A stretch of DNA of 64,000 nucleotides from Flavobacterium geliluteum (GCF_017948595.1 NZ_JAGFBV010000001.1:62001-126000), one strand, 5' to 3'; numbered from the stretch's first letter, positions 17,447 to 27,643 are shown. Notes: generated by a model not told the origin, from the sequence alone. Made by a program: numbers and translations.

Positions 17447-17479
17447 TTTGTTTTATTATCACTAATTCTACTATATTTG
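17447..17479 (+). promoter_or_regulatory. Promoter of the LacI-type regulator gene
   Basis: TTTG at 17447-17450, a 21-base gap and TATATTTG at 17472-17479 match the consensus. The ATG follows 27 bases downstream. Confidence 0.7.
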
Positions 17480-17506
17480 TATTAATTAGATAAAAAATAT
17501 TTTTAA

Positions 17507-18532
17507 ATGAAAGCAAAAGCAACTCTAAAGCAAATTGCGAAAGAACTTAACGTTTCTGTATCTACAGTGTCTAAGGCACTGAATGATAGCCCAGAAATTA
17601 GTGAGCAAACAAAGGTGAAGATTAAAGAGTATGCTAAACTCAAGAATTACAAACCGAATGTTATTGGTTTGAATTTGAAAAATCGTAAAACCAAAACGAT
17701 TGGAGTTATTATACCTAATATATTAAACTCATTTTTTGCCAAAGTTTTTAGTGGTATCGAAAAAGTAGCCGATAAAAAAGGGTATAATGTGATCACTTGT
17801 ATTTCGAATGAATCTTTAGAAAAAGAAATTCATACACTCGAAATGTTAAGTAACGGAACCATTGACGGATTTATTCTTTCGGTTTCAGAAGAGGCGCAGA
17901 AGCTTCAGGATTACAGCCATTTTTCGGCAATTATAAACGATGGAACACCAATCGTAATGTTTGATCGTATTGCTGACGAAGTAGAATGTGACAAAGTGGT
18001 TGTGGATGATTTTGATTCGGCACTTAACTCTACGCAGCATTTAATTGATTTAGGATGTAAAAATATAGCCCTAATTTCTTCTGTAGATAATCTGAGTGTT
18101 GGAAAACTTAGAGCCGATGGTTATTTGAAAGCACTTAAAGATAATAACATCTCGGTAAACGACAACATCATCATTCGTACGGATTCTGAAGAAGATATGA
18201 AAAGTAAAATTGATGGTATTTTTGATCATAAAATTGATGGTATTTTTGCTTTGGAGGAAAATGACTCTGTTGCAGCATTGCGAATGAGTTTGAAAAAAGG
18301 ATTCAAAGTACCCGAAGATATTTCTATTATTGGTTTTGCAGATGGAATTTTAGCTTCAAGACGTTTATCACCAAGTTTAACCACTGTAAGTCAGCACGGA
18401 ATTGAAATTGGAGAAGTAGCTGCCAAAAAATTAATCGAAAGGCTGGAAGAAACAGAAGAAGAAACTTCGAATTACGAAACCATCGTCATTAAAACAAAAC
18501 TGAAAGAACGAGAATCGACTCGTAAAAAATAA
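17507..18532 (+). CDS. LacI-family transcriptional regulator
   Basis: This 341-residue DNA-binding repressor or activator should respond to a sugar-type ligand. Residues about 6-52 form the LacI helix-turn-helix and hinge (TLKQIAKELNVSVSTVSKAL ... NYKPN). The rest is a periplasmic-binding-protein-like effector domain with KTIGVIIPNILNSFFAKV and the C-terminal SIIGFADGILASRRLSPSLT segment. No sugar-use genes adjoin it, so its target is not evident; such regulators in Bacteroidota often sit by polysaccharide loci. A palindromic operator-like site lies just upstream. It is convergent with polA. Confidence 0.93.
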   Translation: MKAKATLKQIAKELNVSVSTVSKALNDSPEISEQTKVKIKEYAKLKNYKPNVIGLNLKNRKTKTIGVIIPNILNSFFAKVFSGIEKVADKKGYNVITCISNESLEKEIHTLEMLSNGTIDGFILSVSEEAQKLQDYSHFSAIINDGTPIVMFDRIADEVECDKVVVDDFDSALNSTQHLIDLGCKNIALISSVDNLSVGKLRADGYLKALKDNNISVNDNIIIRTDSEEDMKSKIDGIFDHKIDGIFALEENDSVAALRMSLKKGFKVPEDISIIGFADGILASRRLSPSLTTVSQHGIEIGEVAAKKLIERLEETEEETSNYETIVIKTKLKERESTRKK

Positions 18533-18540
18533 AAAAACTA

Positions 18541-18574
18541 AAAACCTCGAATTTTACTTCGAGGTTTTTTTATT
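18541..18574. terminator. Bidirectional terminator between the LacI gene and polA
   Basis: AAAACCTCGAA (18541-18551) pairs with TTCGAGGTTTT (18558-18568) around a 6-base loop, followed by a T-run. It serves both convergent genes. Confidence 0.9.
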
Positions 18575-18622
18575 TTTTAGTATCGACAAATCTAAAATCT
18601 AAACTCAAAAATCTAAAATTGC

Positions 18623-21466
18623 TTAATGCGCTTCTAGCCAATCTTTACCCAAACCAAGTTCAACATCCAGAGGAACACTCATCATAAAGGCATTTTCCAT
18701 TTCGTGTTTGATCATCGGCTGAATTTTTTCTAATTCGTCGTTGTGCACATCAAACACAAGCTCATCATGTACCTGCAGCAACATTTTAGATTTCCAGTTT
18801 TCTTCTTTTAATTTTTTATGAATGTTGATCATGGCAATCTTAATTACATCGGCAGCACTTCCCTGAATTGGAGCATTTACAGCATTTCTTTCTGCGGCGC
18901 TACGAACCACTGCATTTGCCGAGTTGATATCTTTCAAATAACGTCGACGACCCAAAATGGTCTGCACATATCCTTTTTCGCGTGCAAACTCAATTTGTTC
19001 CTGAATGTACGATTTCAATCTCGGATACGTTTTGTAATATGCCTCGATCAAAGCGGCACTTTCACTGCGTGACATCGAGGTTTGATTGCTCAATCCAAAA
19101 GCCGAAACACCGTAGATGATACCGAAATTTACAGTTTTTGCATTGCTTCTTTGTTCTCTAGAAACTTCTTCCAACGGAACATCAAAAACTTTTGCGGCAG
19201 TTGCTTTGTGAATGTCTTCTCCGTTTTTGAAGGCGGCAATCATATTTTCTTCTCCGCTTAAAGCGGCAATAATTCTTAATTCTATTTGCGAGTAATCGGC
19301 AGAAATTAAGGTATGGTTTTCATCACGAGCAACAAAAGCTTTACGAATCTGACGTCCTCTTTCGGTACGAATCGGAATATTTTGCAAGTTCGGATTATTC
19401 GAACTCAAACGTCCTGTTGCAGCAACAGTTTGCATGTAATCAGTATGAACGCGCAATGTTTTTTTGTCTACTTGTTCTGGCAAAGCCAAAATATAAGTGC
19501 TCTGCAATTTTACCATTTGGCGCCAATCGAGAATTTCTTTCACAATCGGATGGTCGTTGGCTAAATACGATAAAATTTCTTCCCCAGTAGCATATTGGCC
19601 AGTTTTGGTTTTCTTTTGCTTTGCTCCACCAATTTTTAGTTTATCAAATAAAATATCTCCAAGCTGTTTTGGAGAGGCCAAATTAAATTTCTCTCCAGCA
19701 GTTTCGTATATTTTTTGTTCTAAAGATTTAATCTCGACATCAATTTCTGTTGACATCTGTTTTAAGAAGTCAACATCTAGTCTGATTCCCTCAGTTTCCA
19801 TGTCGGCCAAAACACTTACCAGCGGAATTTCAATTTCATCAAATAGTTTTTTAGTCTCGGTTTTGTCTAATTCTGTGGTAAAAATTTCTTTTAATTGTAG
19901 TGTTACATCAGCGTCTTCGGCGGCATATTCCTTGATTTCTTCTAATGCGACGTCACGCATCGTCATTTGGTTTTTACCTTTTTTCCCAATTAAAGTTTCA
20001 ATAGATTTCGGAGAATATTTCAAATATGTTTCTGCTAAAATATCCATATTATGACGCATATCTGGATTGATCAAATAATGCGCAATCATGGTGTCAAAAA
20101 GTTTTCCTTTTACAGTAACGCCATAATTAGAAAGAATTTTCAAATCATACTTTAAATTCTGACCCACTTTTTCGATGTTTTCATTCTCAAAAAACGGAAG
20201 AAATTTGTTGATCAAAACCTGAGCTTCTTCCTGACTTTCCGGAAACGGAACATAATATCCTTTTCCTTTTTCATAAGAGAAAGAAATCCCAACCAACTCA
20301 GCATGTAAAGCATCTAAGCCGGTCGTTTCGGTATCAAAGCAAACAGAGGTTTGTTTTTGTAAATTTTGCAGCAGCAATTTTATGCCTAAGTCACCTTCTA
20401 CAGCTTGATAGGAGTGTGGTGTGTTTTCTAAAGTATTGTAAAATGAAGTTCTAGCAACATCAGGGTTTTCATCTGAAGATCCTCCTCCGAAAAGGTCAAA
20501 TTGATCTTCGTTTTTAGGTTGTGGTTTTTTGTACAATTTGGCATCAGCAGTTTCTGTTGTACTTGCAGTTGGTACTTTGTCCGGGTTGAATAGATTATCA
20601 AATTGTTCGGCCATCCTTCTAAACTCTAATTCATTAAAAAGGGCATCGGTTTTCTCGATATCAGGACGTGTTAATTCGTAGTCAGTTTCGTTAAAAGTTA
20701 CTGGACAGTCTAATAGGATAGTGGCGAGTGTTTTAGATAGAATCCCTTTTTCTTTATTGGCCTCGATATTTTCTTTCATTTTTCCTTTCAGCTTATCGGT
20801 ATTTGCCAGAAGGTTTTCCATGGAGCCAAACTCTTTCAGTAATTTTTTTGCCGTTACTTCTCCCACACCGGGAAGTCCCGGGATGTTATCGGCGGCATCA
20901 CCCATCATTCCAAGAAAATCAATTACTTGTTCAGGTCTTTCGATTTCAAATTTTGCCAGCACTTCTGGTACACCCCAAATTTCTATTCCATTACCCATTC
21001 GGGCTGGTTTGTACATAAATATGTTTTCAGAAACCAATTGCGCAAAATCTTTATCGGGCGTTACCATAAACACTTTATAATTCTCTTTTTCGGCTTGTTT
21101 GGCAATAGTTCCAATTAAGTCATCGGCTTCAAAACCGGCCACTTCTATAATAGGAATATGCATTGCCTTTAATAATTCGCAGATATAAGGAACTGCAATT
21201 TTTATTGCCTCTGGCGTTTCATCACGGTTGGCCTTGTATTCGGGAAATATTTCGTTACGCAATTGACTTCCGCCTTTGTCGAAGGCTACTGCCAAGTGAT
21301 CCGGTCTTTCGCGTTTAATAACATCTAAAAGCGAATTCATGAAACCCATAATCGCAGAGGTATCCATTCCTTTAGAATTGATTCTTGGGTTTTTTATAAA
21401 AGCATAATAACCACGAAAAATTAAGGCGTAGGCATCAAGAAGAAAAAGACGTTTTTGAGTAGACAT
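18623..21466 (-). CDS. polA: DNA polymerase I
   Basis: PolA fills gaps and removes RNA primers during replication and repair. The 947-residue protein has a 5'-nuclease domain (residues 1 to about 290, with VAFDKGG, FEADDLIGT and DKDFAQLV). The 3'-5' exonuclease domain starts near residue 378 and keeps the DxE motif (FDTETTGLD), so proofreading is probably active. The polymerase domain has DYSQIELR near 724, RSNAKTVNFGIIYG, and QVHDELVFDV near 895. Length and motif set are normal. The spacer to the divergent metallophosphoesterase gene is 197 bases. Confidence 0.98.
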   Translation of the reverse strand: MSTQKRLFLLDAYALIFRGYYAFIKNPRINSKGMDTSAIMGFMNSLLDVIKRERPDHLAVAFDKGGSQLRNEIFPEYKANRDETPEAIKIAVPYICELLKAMHIPIIEVAGFEADDLIGTIAKQAEKENYKVFMVTPDKDFAQLVSENIFMYKPARMGNGIEIWGVPEVLAKFEIERPEQVIDFLGMMGDAADNIPGLPGVGEVTAKKLLKEFGSMENLLANTDKLKGKMKENIEANKEKGILSKTLATILLDCPVTFNETDYELTRPDIEKTDALFNELEFRRMAEQFDNLFNPDKVPTASTTETADAKLYKKPQPKNEDQFDLFGGGSSDENPDVARTSFYNTLENTPHSYQAVEGDLGIKLLLQNLQKQTSVCFDTETTGLDALHAELVGISFSYEKGKGYYVPFPESQEEAQVLINKFLPFFENENIEKVGQNLKYDLKILSNYGVTVKGKLFDTMIAHYLINPDMRHNMDILAETYLKYSPKSIETLIGKKGKNQMTMRDVALEEIKEYAAEDADVTLQLKEIFTTELDKTETKKLFDEIEIPLVSVLADMETEGIRLDVDFLKQMSTEIDVEIKSLEQKIYETAGEKFNLASPKQLGDILFDKLKIGGAKQKKTKTGQYATGEEILSYLANDHPIVKEILDWRQMVKLQSTYILALPEQVDKKTLRVHTDYMQTVAATGRLSSNNPNLQNIPIRTERGRQIRKAFVARDENHTLISADYSQIELRIIAALSGEENMIAAFKNGEDIHKATAAKVFDVPLEEVSREQRSNAKTVNFGIIYGVSAFGLSNQTSMSRSESAALIEAYYKTYPRLKSYIQEQIEFAREKGYVQTILGRRRYLKDINSANAVVRSAAERNAVNAPIQGSAADVIKIAMINIHKKLKEENWKSKMLLQVHDELVFDVHNDELEKIQPMIKHEMENAFMMSVPLDVELGLGKDWLEAH

Positions 21467-21663
21467 AAAAAAAATATTAGTCGGTAAAAATAAACAATTG
21501 GGTTTTAAAAACTAATTTCTTGTTTGAAATTATCTAGCACTTTAGGGTTAATTCAAAAACCAATTTGAATTTACCAAAAAATGCATGATTTCTAGTTAAA
21601 ATTTTGATAATAAAAAGCGATAAAATTTTCATTCTTTGTTACTTTGTTCAAAATTTTTAACAC

Positions 21664-22899
21664 ATGATCTTTCGTTTTCTAATTCTTTGTGCTCTTTTTT
21701 TATTCGTAGAAATATATTCTTATCAGGCTCTTCGAACTTTAATCAAAATTAGATGGGTTTTGGTTAGTTATCAAGTGATAAGCTTGCTTGTTTTAATTTT
21801 TATTGTTTATTCTTTTACGCAATTCGATCGTTCTATTGGTCAAACAAAACAAACCATGTTTACGATGGGTATGATGCTGTTGGTGTATGTTCCTAAAATT
21901 GTAATCGCAGTTATTTTACTTGGCGAAGATGTCTTTAGAATAGGAGCCAGCATTCTAAATTATTTGATGTACAATGCGCCTCGTAAAGAGATGATGCCGG
22001 ACAGACGAAAGTTTATCAGTCAAATAGCGTTAGGATTGGCTGCAGTGCCGTTTTTGTCTTTAATTTATGGAATTTTTGAAGGGAAGTACAATTATAAAGT
22101 GATTAAACAAACCATATTTTTTCCAGATTTGCCAGACGCTTTTGACGGATTTAAAATTACTCAGATTTCTGATGTGCACAGCGGTAGTTTTGATAACCCC
22201 GAAAAAATCAATTATGCCATAGATTTGATAAACGAGCAGGAAGCGGATATGATTTTGTTTACAGGAGATATTGTCAACACACATGCCAAAGAAATGCATC
22301 CGTGGCTGACGACTTTTAAAAGAATAAAAAATTACAAATACGGAAAATTTTCGGTGCTTGGTAATCATGATTATGGTGAATATGTGACTTGGCCATCTGA
22401 AAAGGAAAAAGATGAAAATTTTCAGGAAATCAAAAAATTATACAGTCAAATTGGTTTCAATCTTATGCTAAATGAGCATACTTATATTCAAAAAGGGGAA
22501 GATAAAATAGCCTTGGTTGGTGTAGAAAATTGGGGGCAAAATTTTAAAAAAGCGGGAGATTTGAATAAAGCCTCTCAAAATCTGGCTCCAGACGATTTTA
22601 AGATTGTAATGAGCCACGATCCAAGTCATTGGGAGTATGAAATAAAGGAGCATCCTAAAAACTTTCATTTGACACTTTCGGGTCATACCCACGGAATGCA
22701 GTTTGGAATAGAAATTCCGGGCTATTTCAAGTGGAGCTTGGCGCAATATATTTATAAACAATGGGCAGGATTGTACGAGAACGCTGGTCGCTATGTGTAT
22801 GTAAATCGTGGTTTTGGTTTTCACGCCTATCCTGGTCGTGTGGGAATTATGCCAGAAATAACGGTGATTGAACTAAAAAAAGGGAACAATGTGGCTTAA
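21664..22899 (+). CDS. Membrane-anchored metallophosphoesterase (YkuE/YaeI-like)
   Basis: The 411-residue protein has three or four hydrophobic segments in the first 140 residues, then a calcineurin-like phosphoesterase domain. Metal-ligand motifs are in the right order: QISDVHSG, LFTGDIVN, VLGNHDYG, MSHDP and LSGHTHGMQFG. Such proteins hydrolyse phosphodiesters or pyrophosphate bonds, often in envelope lipid metabolism; the substrate here is unknown. It has its own transcription start and is followed 74 bases later by a thioredoxin-fold gene. Confidence 0.9.
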   Translation: MIFRFLILCALFLFVEIYSYQALRTLIKIRWVLVSYQVISLLVLIFIVYSFTQFDRSIGQTKQTMFTMGMMLLVYVPKIVIAVILLGEDVFRIGASILNYLMYNAPRKEMMPDRRKFISQIALGLAAVPFLSLIYGIFEGKYNYKVIKQTIFFPDLPDAFDGFKITQISDVHSGSFDNPEKINYAIDLINEQEADMILFTGDIVNTHAKEMHPWLTTFKRIKNYKYGKFSVLGNHDYGEYVTWPSEKEKDENFQEIKKLYSQIGFNLMLNEHTYIQKGEDKIALVGVENWGQNFKKAGDLNKASQNLAPDDFKIVMSHDPSHWEYEIKEHPKNFHLTLSGHTHGMQFGIEIPGYFKWSLAQYIYKQWAGLYENAGRYVYVNRGFGFHAYPGRVGIMPEITVIELKKGNNVA

Positions 22900-22973
22900 T
22901 TCGGTAAAAATGCTACATTTGTAGAATATTTATCTCTTTTAGTAGATTTAAAAAAATTTAAATTTTTGGTTTT

Positions 22974-23270
22974 ATGTCAAAATTTGGAGAATTAATAAAT
23001 GCCCAAGTTCCTGTGTTAATAGATTTTTACACAGACTGGAATGAATCGTCAATATCTATGCATCCTGTTATTAAGGATGTTGCCGCTGCGCTTGGTGATA
23101 AAGCAAAAGTCATTAAAATTGATGTAGATAAAAATCAAGAACTGGCTGATGCACTTAGAATCAAAGGTCTTCCTACGCTAATGATTTATAAAGAAGGACA
23201 AATGATCTGGAGACAATCTGGAGAACTTGATGCAAATACTATTATCGGAATCGTTCAGGAACAGTTTTAA
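22974..23270 (+). CDS. Thioredoxin-fold protein lacking the CxxC active site
   Basis: This 98-residue protein has the thioredoxin size and core: PVLIDFYTDWNESSISMHPV, then KVIKIDVDKNQELADALRIKGLPTLMIYKEG, including the cis-proline loop GLPT. The active-site position normally reading WCGPC reads WNESS, so both catalytic cysteines are absent, and the protein contains no cysteine at all. It cannot be a disulfide reductase of the classic kind and may be a binding or chaperone-like relative. TACATTTG at 22914-22921 is a probable -7 element. The stop lies 3 bases from the end of the convergent deacetylase gene. Confidence 0.9.
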   Translation: MSKFGELINAQVPVLIDFYTDWNESSISMHPVIKDVAAALGDKAKVIKIDVDKNQELADALRIKGLPTLMIYKEGQMIWRQSGELDANTIIGIVQEQF

Positions 23271-23273
23271 AGT

Positions 23274-23912
23274 TTACTGAATACTTTCAAAAACAAATCC
23301 TTTTTCTTTTAAATAATGTAAGGTCCTAGGCAAAGCAAACTTTAAATTTTGTGCTGCTTTTTTACTGTCATGAAAGACGATAACGCTTCCTGATTTTACA
23401 TTTTTCACCACATTTTCAAGACATTTTTGAGGTGTTATATTTTGGTCAAAATCGGCACTTAAAACGTCCCACATGATGATTTTGTAGCCTAGATTTCGCA
23501 AAATTCTAGATTGCCCTTTTTTTATTTTTCCATAAGGAGGACGAAATAACAGAGGTGTCGTGTTTTTTTTTGCTTTTAAAATTTCAGCACAATCTTCAAT
23601 ATTTTTCACATAGTCTTTAGTATCACTTTTCCAACCGTTAAGATGGTTGAAGGTGTGGTTTCCGATAGAATGATTCTCACTCTTTATTTTTGAAAATAAT
23701 TCGGGATTGGAGTTGATGTTCTTTCCGATGCAAAAGAAAGTAGCTTTTGCTTCGTATTTTTTTAATTCATCGAGAACCCAATTGGTTACTTCAGGAGTTG
23801 GTCCATCATCAAAAGTTAAGTATATTTTCTTTTCATTGTTAGGAATGTCCCAGCAATATTTAGAAAATACCCTTTTGATGAATGCGTTTGTTTTTATCCA
23901 GTAGAAACTCAT
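23274..23912 (-). CDS. Polysaccharide deacetylase (NodB homology domain)
   Basis: The 212-residue protein is a carbohydrate esterase family 4 type enzyme that removes N-acetyl or similar groups from polysaccharides such as peptidoglycan or chitin-like polymers. Motif 1 LTFDDGPTP carries the catalytic/metal Asp pair, motif 2 HSIGNHTFNH the metal histidines, motif 3 RPPYG, and the C-terminal VIVFHDS the last His. All catalytic motifs look intact. No clear signal peptide is visible; a weakly hydrophobic N-terminus may act as an anchor. The substrate is unknown. Confidence 0.93.
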   Translation of the reverse strand: MSFYWIKTNAFIKRVFSKYCWDIPNNEKKIYLTFDDGPTPEVTNWVLDELKKYEAKATFFCIGKNINSNPELFSKIKSENHSIGNHTFNHLNGWKSDTKDYVKNIEDCAEILKAKKNTTPLLFRPPYGKIKKGQSRILRNLGYKIIMWDVLSADFDQNITPQKCLENVVKNVKSGSVIVFHDSKKAAQNLKFALPRTLHYLKEKGFVFESIQ

Positions 23913-24083
23913 TTTGATTTTTTTTTGAATAATTTAAATACATTTGACTTAATTAAAGTTACGATTTTTTTTATTTATTCGAAAGAGAAAATTCAAAAAT
24001 AAAGGATATATGTTGTAGCTTTTTTGATAAAAGAGAAATGAAAAGGTGTTTTGCAGTCTCTTAACCAAAAGAAATAGGAGATA

Positions 24084-24119
24084 AAAAAATAGCGCTATCC
24101 ATTGGTAGCGCTATTTTTT
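24084..24119 (-). terminator. Intrinsic terminator after the GT117-type gene
   Basis: AAAAAATAGCGCTA (24084-24097) pairs with TAGCGCTATTTTTT (24106-24119) around an 8-base loop, 21 bases past the stop of the minus-strand gene at 24140. Confidence 0.9.
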
Positions 24120-24139
24120 ATTGTTATTTATTCAAAAAA

Positions 24140-27100
24140 TTATTCTTTTTCTCTGCCAAATCGTTCAAAAACATTCACGTAAGTGTTAAATGTTGTTTTT
24201 TGATTCTCATAGAATGCTTGGTCATGATTGTCTTTCATAACTTGTAAAAGACTTCTGTAACGCTCGATATCGGTAATGATATCCATTGCCAGATCAGATT
24301 GGTCTCCAGAGGTTAATTTGCTGTAATAATTTAGGTTCTCTGTGTATTTTTTGACCAATTTTTTTAGCAAATCCTGCGCTTTTGCTTTTTCACCAACTTT
24401 ATAATAGCCGTCTGCAAAAGACTCAACTAATGAGTAATAACCATATTTGTCAAGAGGTAATTTTGTCATTGCCAGATTGATCACATTTTTGGCTTTATCT
24501 ATTTTTCCTTCTGCAATTAATTGATTCATCAATCGAGAAAGATTGGTACGGTAAGTAATACTGTTTCTTCTGGTTTCTGGATCATGATAAATGTCTCCAT
24601 TGCTGTTGCCCCAGTCCCATTTCATGACAATGTCATACATTTTATCGGCATCAATCTGCCCCATATCCATTGGTCCGCCATCTTTAGAAGGTGTATTTTT
24701 AATCGGAACCAATTTGTAAACCATTCCGTCCAATTGCAAATAATCTTTCAGCCAAAGATAATCTTCGTCATCAAAAGCTCCTCCGCTAAAATAGATTGGT
24801 CTTTTCCAGTCATTATTGGCTAGGATATCAAGCATCATCAGGCGGTTTTTGTACAAAGCGCTGCCTTTGATATTGATATCCATATAAGGAACAATAGAAT
24901 CATTGTATTTAGGATTGACTACCTTGTTTTGGATGATCTTGTTTTTATCGATGGTTAGCCTAATTTTATTTGTTGGATAAAAATGAATGGTTTGCCCGTT
25001 TTGCAGACCAACTGTAGATTTTGGATGCTTGATAAATTTCAAGAAATCATTAATGTCCCAACGTGTTTCTACTTTAGGAATATAGGCTACATAATCTAAT
25101 TTATCTCCAACATAATCAGCATGTGTAAAAGAGATTGGTAAAGGCTCAGATTCGTATGATTTGGCTTTCATTTGGTCAATATACCAATCAGTCATGAAAA
25201 GACTCGTATTGACAATTTTTACGTCTGTACGAATGTGTTCAATTTCTTGAGCATACCAAAGAGGGAAAGTATCATTATCTCCAATAGTGAATAAAATAGC
25301 ATTTTTATCGCAAGAATTCAGATATGCTTTTGCCATTGCAACAGCAGTATATTTGTTGGATCTGTCATGATCATCCCAGTTCTGAGAAGCCATTAAAACA
25401 GGAGCAGCCAATAAACTTGCGACAATAATAACGGGTCCTGCAATTTTTGGAGTGATGTATTTTTGAATGGTTTCGTAAAGCGAATAAACGCCAAAACCAA
25501 TCCAGATGGCGAACACATAAAACGATCCTACTAGCGCATAATCTCTTTCGCGAGGCTCAAATGGTCTTTCGTTTAAGTATATTTTTAAGGCAATTCCGGT
25601 GAATAAAAACAAGACCAATAATACATAAAAACTTTTAAGATCTTTATTTGCATGCCACATCAAACCGATTAGTCCTAAGATGAAAGGCAGGAAAAAATAA
25701 ACATTTCGTCCTTTATTATTCAAAACATCGGTTGGTAAATTGTCTTGAGAACCGAGGTGTAGCGAATCCATAAATTTGATTCCACTGATCCAGTTACCGT
25801 CCAAGTTGTCGTATTTTCCTTGAATGTCGTTTTGGCGTCCTACAAAATTCCACATCAAATACCTCCAGTACATATATCCAAACTGATATTCGAACATAAA
25901 ACTAAAATTGTCTACAGTTGTTGGTTTTTCTATGATTAAATAGTCGCCGTAACTTTTTAAGAATTTTACATAACCTTCGTTGTCAATTTGTTTTTGCGCA
26001 TAAGCTTGTCTAAATTGAGAAACTACTTTTTCGATCTCGTTGCGTACCTGAGCGGTTGCTGCTGCGTACTCTTCCTCACTTAGTTGTGTCGGATCAATTC
26101 CGTATTTGGCCAAATCATCATCATAATTATAATTCGGATTTATCTTAAACTGAGGAGGATTAGAAAAATTGATATAGTTTTCGATGTGTCCCGATTCGGT
26201 ACTCCACATTCTAGGCAGAATCGTTTTTTGGTTATCATCAGAATTTTGTTCTGCGTTTTTATAATTGTTGGTAATAATATATTTACCGGTTTTATAATCT
26301 CTTTCGTAGTTAGGATTTTTGTCTAAATAAGGAGTTTTAGCATCTAGTCCTGCAAATACTTCTGTGTATTGAGGTCCGTAAAACAATGGGTTTACACCAT
26401 ATTGCTCACGATTGTAATAGGCTAAAACCTCGGCAGCATCCGATGGTTTGTTCTCGTTGATTACGGTATTGGCGTTCGCGCGCACAGGCAACATAAACCA
26501 GGTCGAGAAACCAATTAAAATAAATAACACACAAAGAATGATAGTGTTGTAGAAAACGAGTCCTTTTTGTTTGGTATATTTTAATCCAAAATAAAAGAAA
26601 GCAATCAGTACCAAGGCAACAAAAATAGTTCCTGAATTAAAAGGAAGTCCCATACTGTTTACCATAAAAACTTCTGTTTTTCCAAAAGAAGCCATCGTTA
26701 GTGGTAGCAGCAATTTAAAGATAAACAATAAAATAGAGATTACTACAACATTGGCAATGATGAAGTTTTTTATCGTTACTTTTTCGTAATGTTTAAAATA
26801 ATACAAGAATCCAATGGCAGGAATTGTTAATAATGCCATGAAGTGAACACCAAATGAGAGTCCGATCACGAGCGAAATAATCAACAACCATCTGTTTCCT
26901 TTAGGTGTATCCATGTCTTGTTCCCAACGAAGTCCAAGCCAAAAAAGCAATGCAATTAATAGAGAGGCCATCGCGTATACTTCGGCTTCTACGGCATTAA
27001 ACCAAAAACTGTCTGAGAAAGTATAAGCAAGCGCGCCAACTAAAGAGCTTCCTAGTATTACAATCGAATTATTTTGGTCAATTTCTGAAAAGCGAGCTAC

Positions 27101-27418
27101 GATTTTTTTCAAAACCATAGAAGAAGACCAGAACAAAAATAGAATGGTAAATGCGCTAGAAAAAACAGACATCATGTTTACCATTAAGGCAATATGTTGG
27201 TCATCTATGGCAAACATAGCAAAAAAGGCACCCATCATTTGGTACAAAGGAGCTCCCGGGGGATGTCCTACTTCAAGTTTGGCTGCTGTGGCAATGTATT
27301 CGCCACAATCCCAAAAACTCATGGTGGGTTCAACAGTTAGTGTGTAAGTAATTAAAGCGATTGCAAATGCAAACCAACCAATAATTGTATTCCATTTATT
27401 GAAATTGAATTGTGCCAT
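24140..27418 (-). CDS. Multi-pass membrane glycosyltransferase, DUF2723/GT117 type
   Basis: This 1092-residue protein is conserved in Bacteroidota. The N-terminal third and the middle hold about a dozen membrane segments with the DUF2723 signature TLTVEPTMSFWDCGEYIATA and VGHPPGAPLYQM. The PxxxxDxGE-like acidic loop resembles the catalytic loop of PMT-type mannosyltransferases. The C-terminal part is a periplasmic domain with helical (TPR-like) character near residues 985-1080. The family is thought to use polyprenyl-phosphate sugars to glycosylate exported proteins; this is family knowledge, not shown here. It has its own terminator and stands alone. Confidence 0.88.
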   Translation of the reverse strand: MAQFNFNKWNTIIGWFAFAIALITYTLTVEPTMSFWDCGEYIATAAKLEVGHPPGAPLYQMMGAFFAMFAIDDQHIALMVNMMSVFSSAFTILFLFWSSSMVLKKIVARFSEIDQNNSIVILGSSLVGALAYTFSDSFWFNAVEAEVYAMASLLIALLFWLGLRWEQDMDTPKGNRWLLIISLVIGLSFGVHFMALLTIPAIGFLYYFKHYEKVTIKNFIIANVVVISILLFIFKLLLPLTMASFGKTEVFMVNSMGLPFNSGTIFVALVLIAFFYFGLKYTKQKGLVFYNTIILCVLFILIGFSTWFMLPVRANANTVINENKPSDAAEVLAYYNREQYGVNPLFYGPQYTEVFAGLDAKTPYLDKNPNYERDYKTGKYIITNNYKNAEQNSDDNQKTILPRMWSTESGHIENYINFSNPPQFKINPNYNYDDDLAKYGIDPTQLSEEEYAAATAQVRNEIEKVVSQFRQAYAQKQIDNEGYVKFLKSYGDYLIIEKPTTVDNFSFMFEYQFGYMYWRYLMWNFVGRQNDIQGKYDNLDGNWISGIKFMDSLHLGSQDNLPTDVLNNKGRNVYFFLPFILGLIGLMWHANKDLKSFYVLLVLFLFTGIALKIYLNERPFEPRERDYALVGSFYVFAIWIGFGVYSLYETIQKYITPKIAGPVIIVASLLAAPVLMASQNWDDHDRSNKYTAVAMAKAYLNSCDKNAILFTIGDNDTFPLWYAQEIEHIRTDVKIVNTSLFMTDWYIDQMKAKSYESEPLPISFTHADYVGDKLDYVAYIPKVETRWDINDFLKFIKHPKSTVGLQNGQTIHFYPTNKIRLTIDKNKIIQNKVVNPKYNDSIVPYMDINIKGSALYKNRLMMLDILANNDWKRPIYFSGGAFDDEDYLWLKDYLQLDGMVYKLVPIKNTPSKDGGPMDMGQIDADKMYDIVMKWDWGNSNGDIYHDPETRRNSITYRTNLSRLMNQLIAEGKIDKAKNVINLAMTKLPLDKYGYYSLVESFADGYYKVGEKAKAQDLLKKLVKKYTENLNYYSKLTSGDQSDLAMDIITDIERYRSLLQVMKDNHDQAFYENQKTTFNTYVNVFERFGREKE

Positions 27419-27612
27419 ATTTTGGTGTTAAAATTTTGTATGTTTTCTATCCTACAAAGAAAATGTTTTTTTGTTTAAAGAAACGAGCATTAACAAAAAA
27501 TTCTATAAAACTATTTGATAAAAGTAATGTATTGTTTGTGAAATACTTGCGAAGATATTGGAGGTTGAGAAGAAGAAAAATTAAAAAAAAATCAAATTTT
27601 TTTATCAAAAAG

Positions 27613-27643
27613 TTTGCGCAAACTAAAAAAAGCTTTAAATTTG
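27613..27643 (+). promoter_or_regulatory. Promoter of tRNA-Gln
   Basis: TTTG (27613-27616), a 19-base gap and TAAATTTG (27636-27643) match the flavobacterial consensus, 21 bases before the mature tRNA start. Confidence 0.8.
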
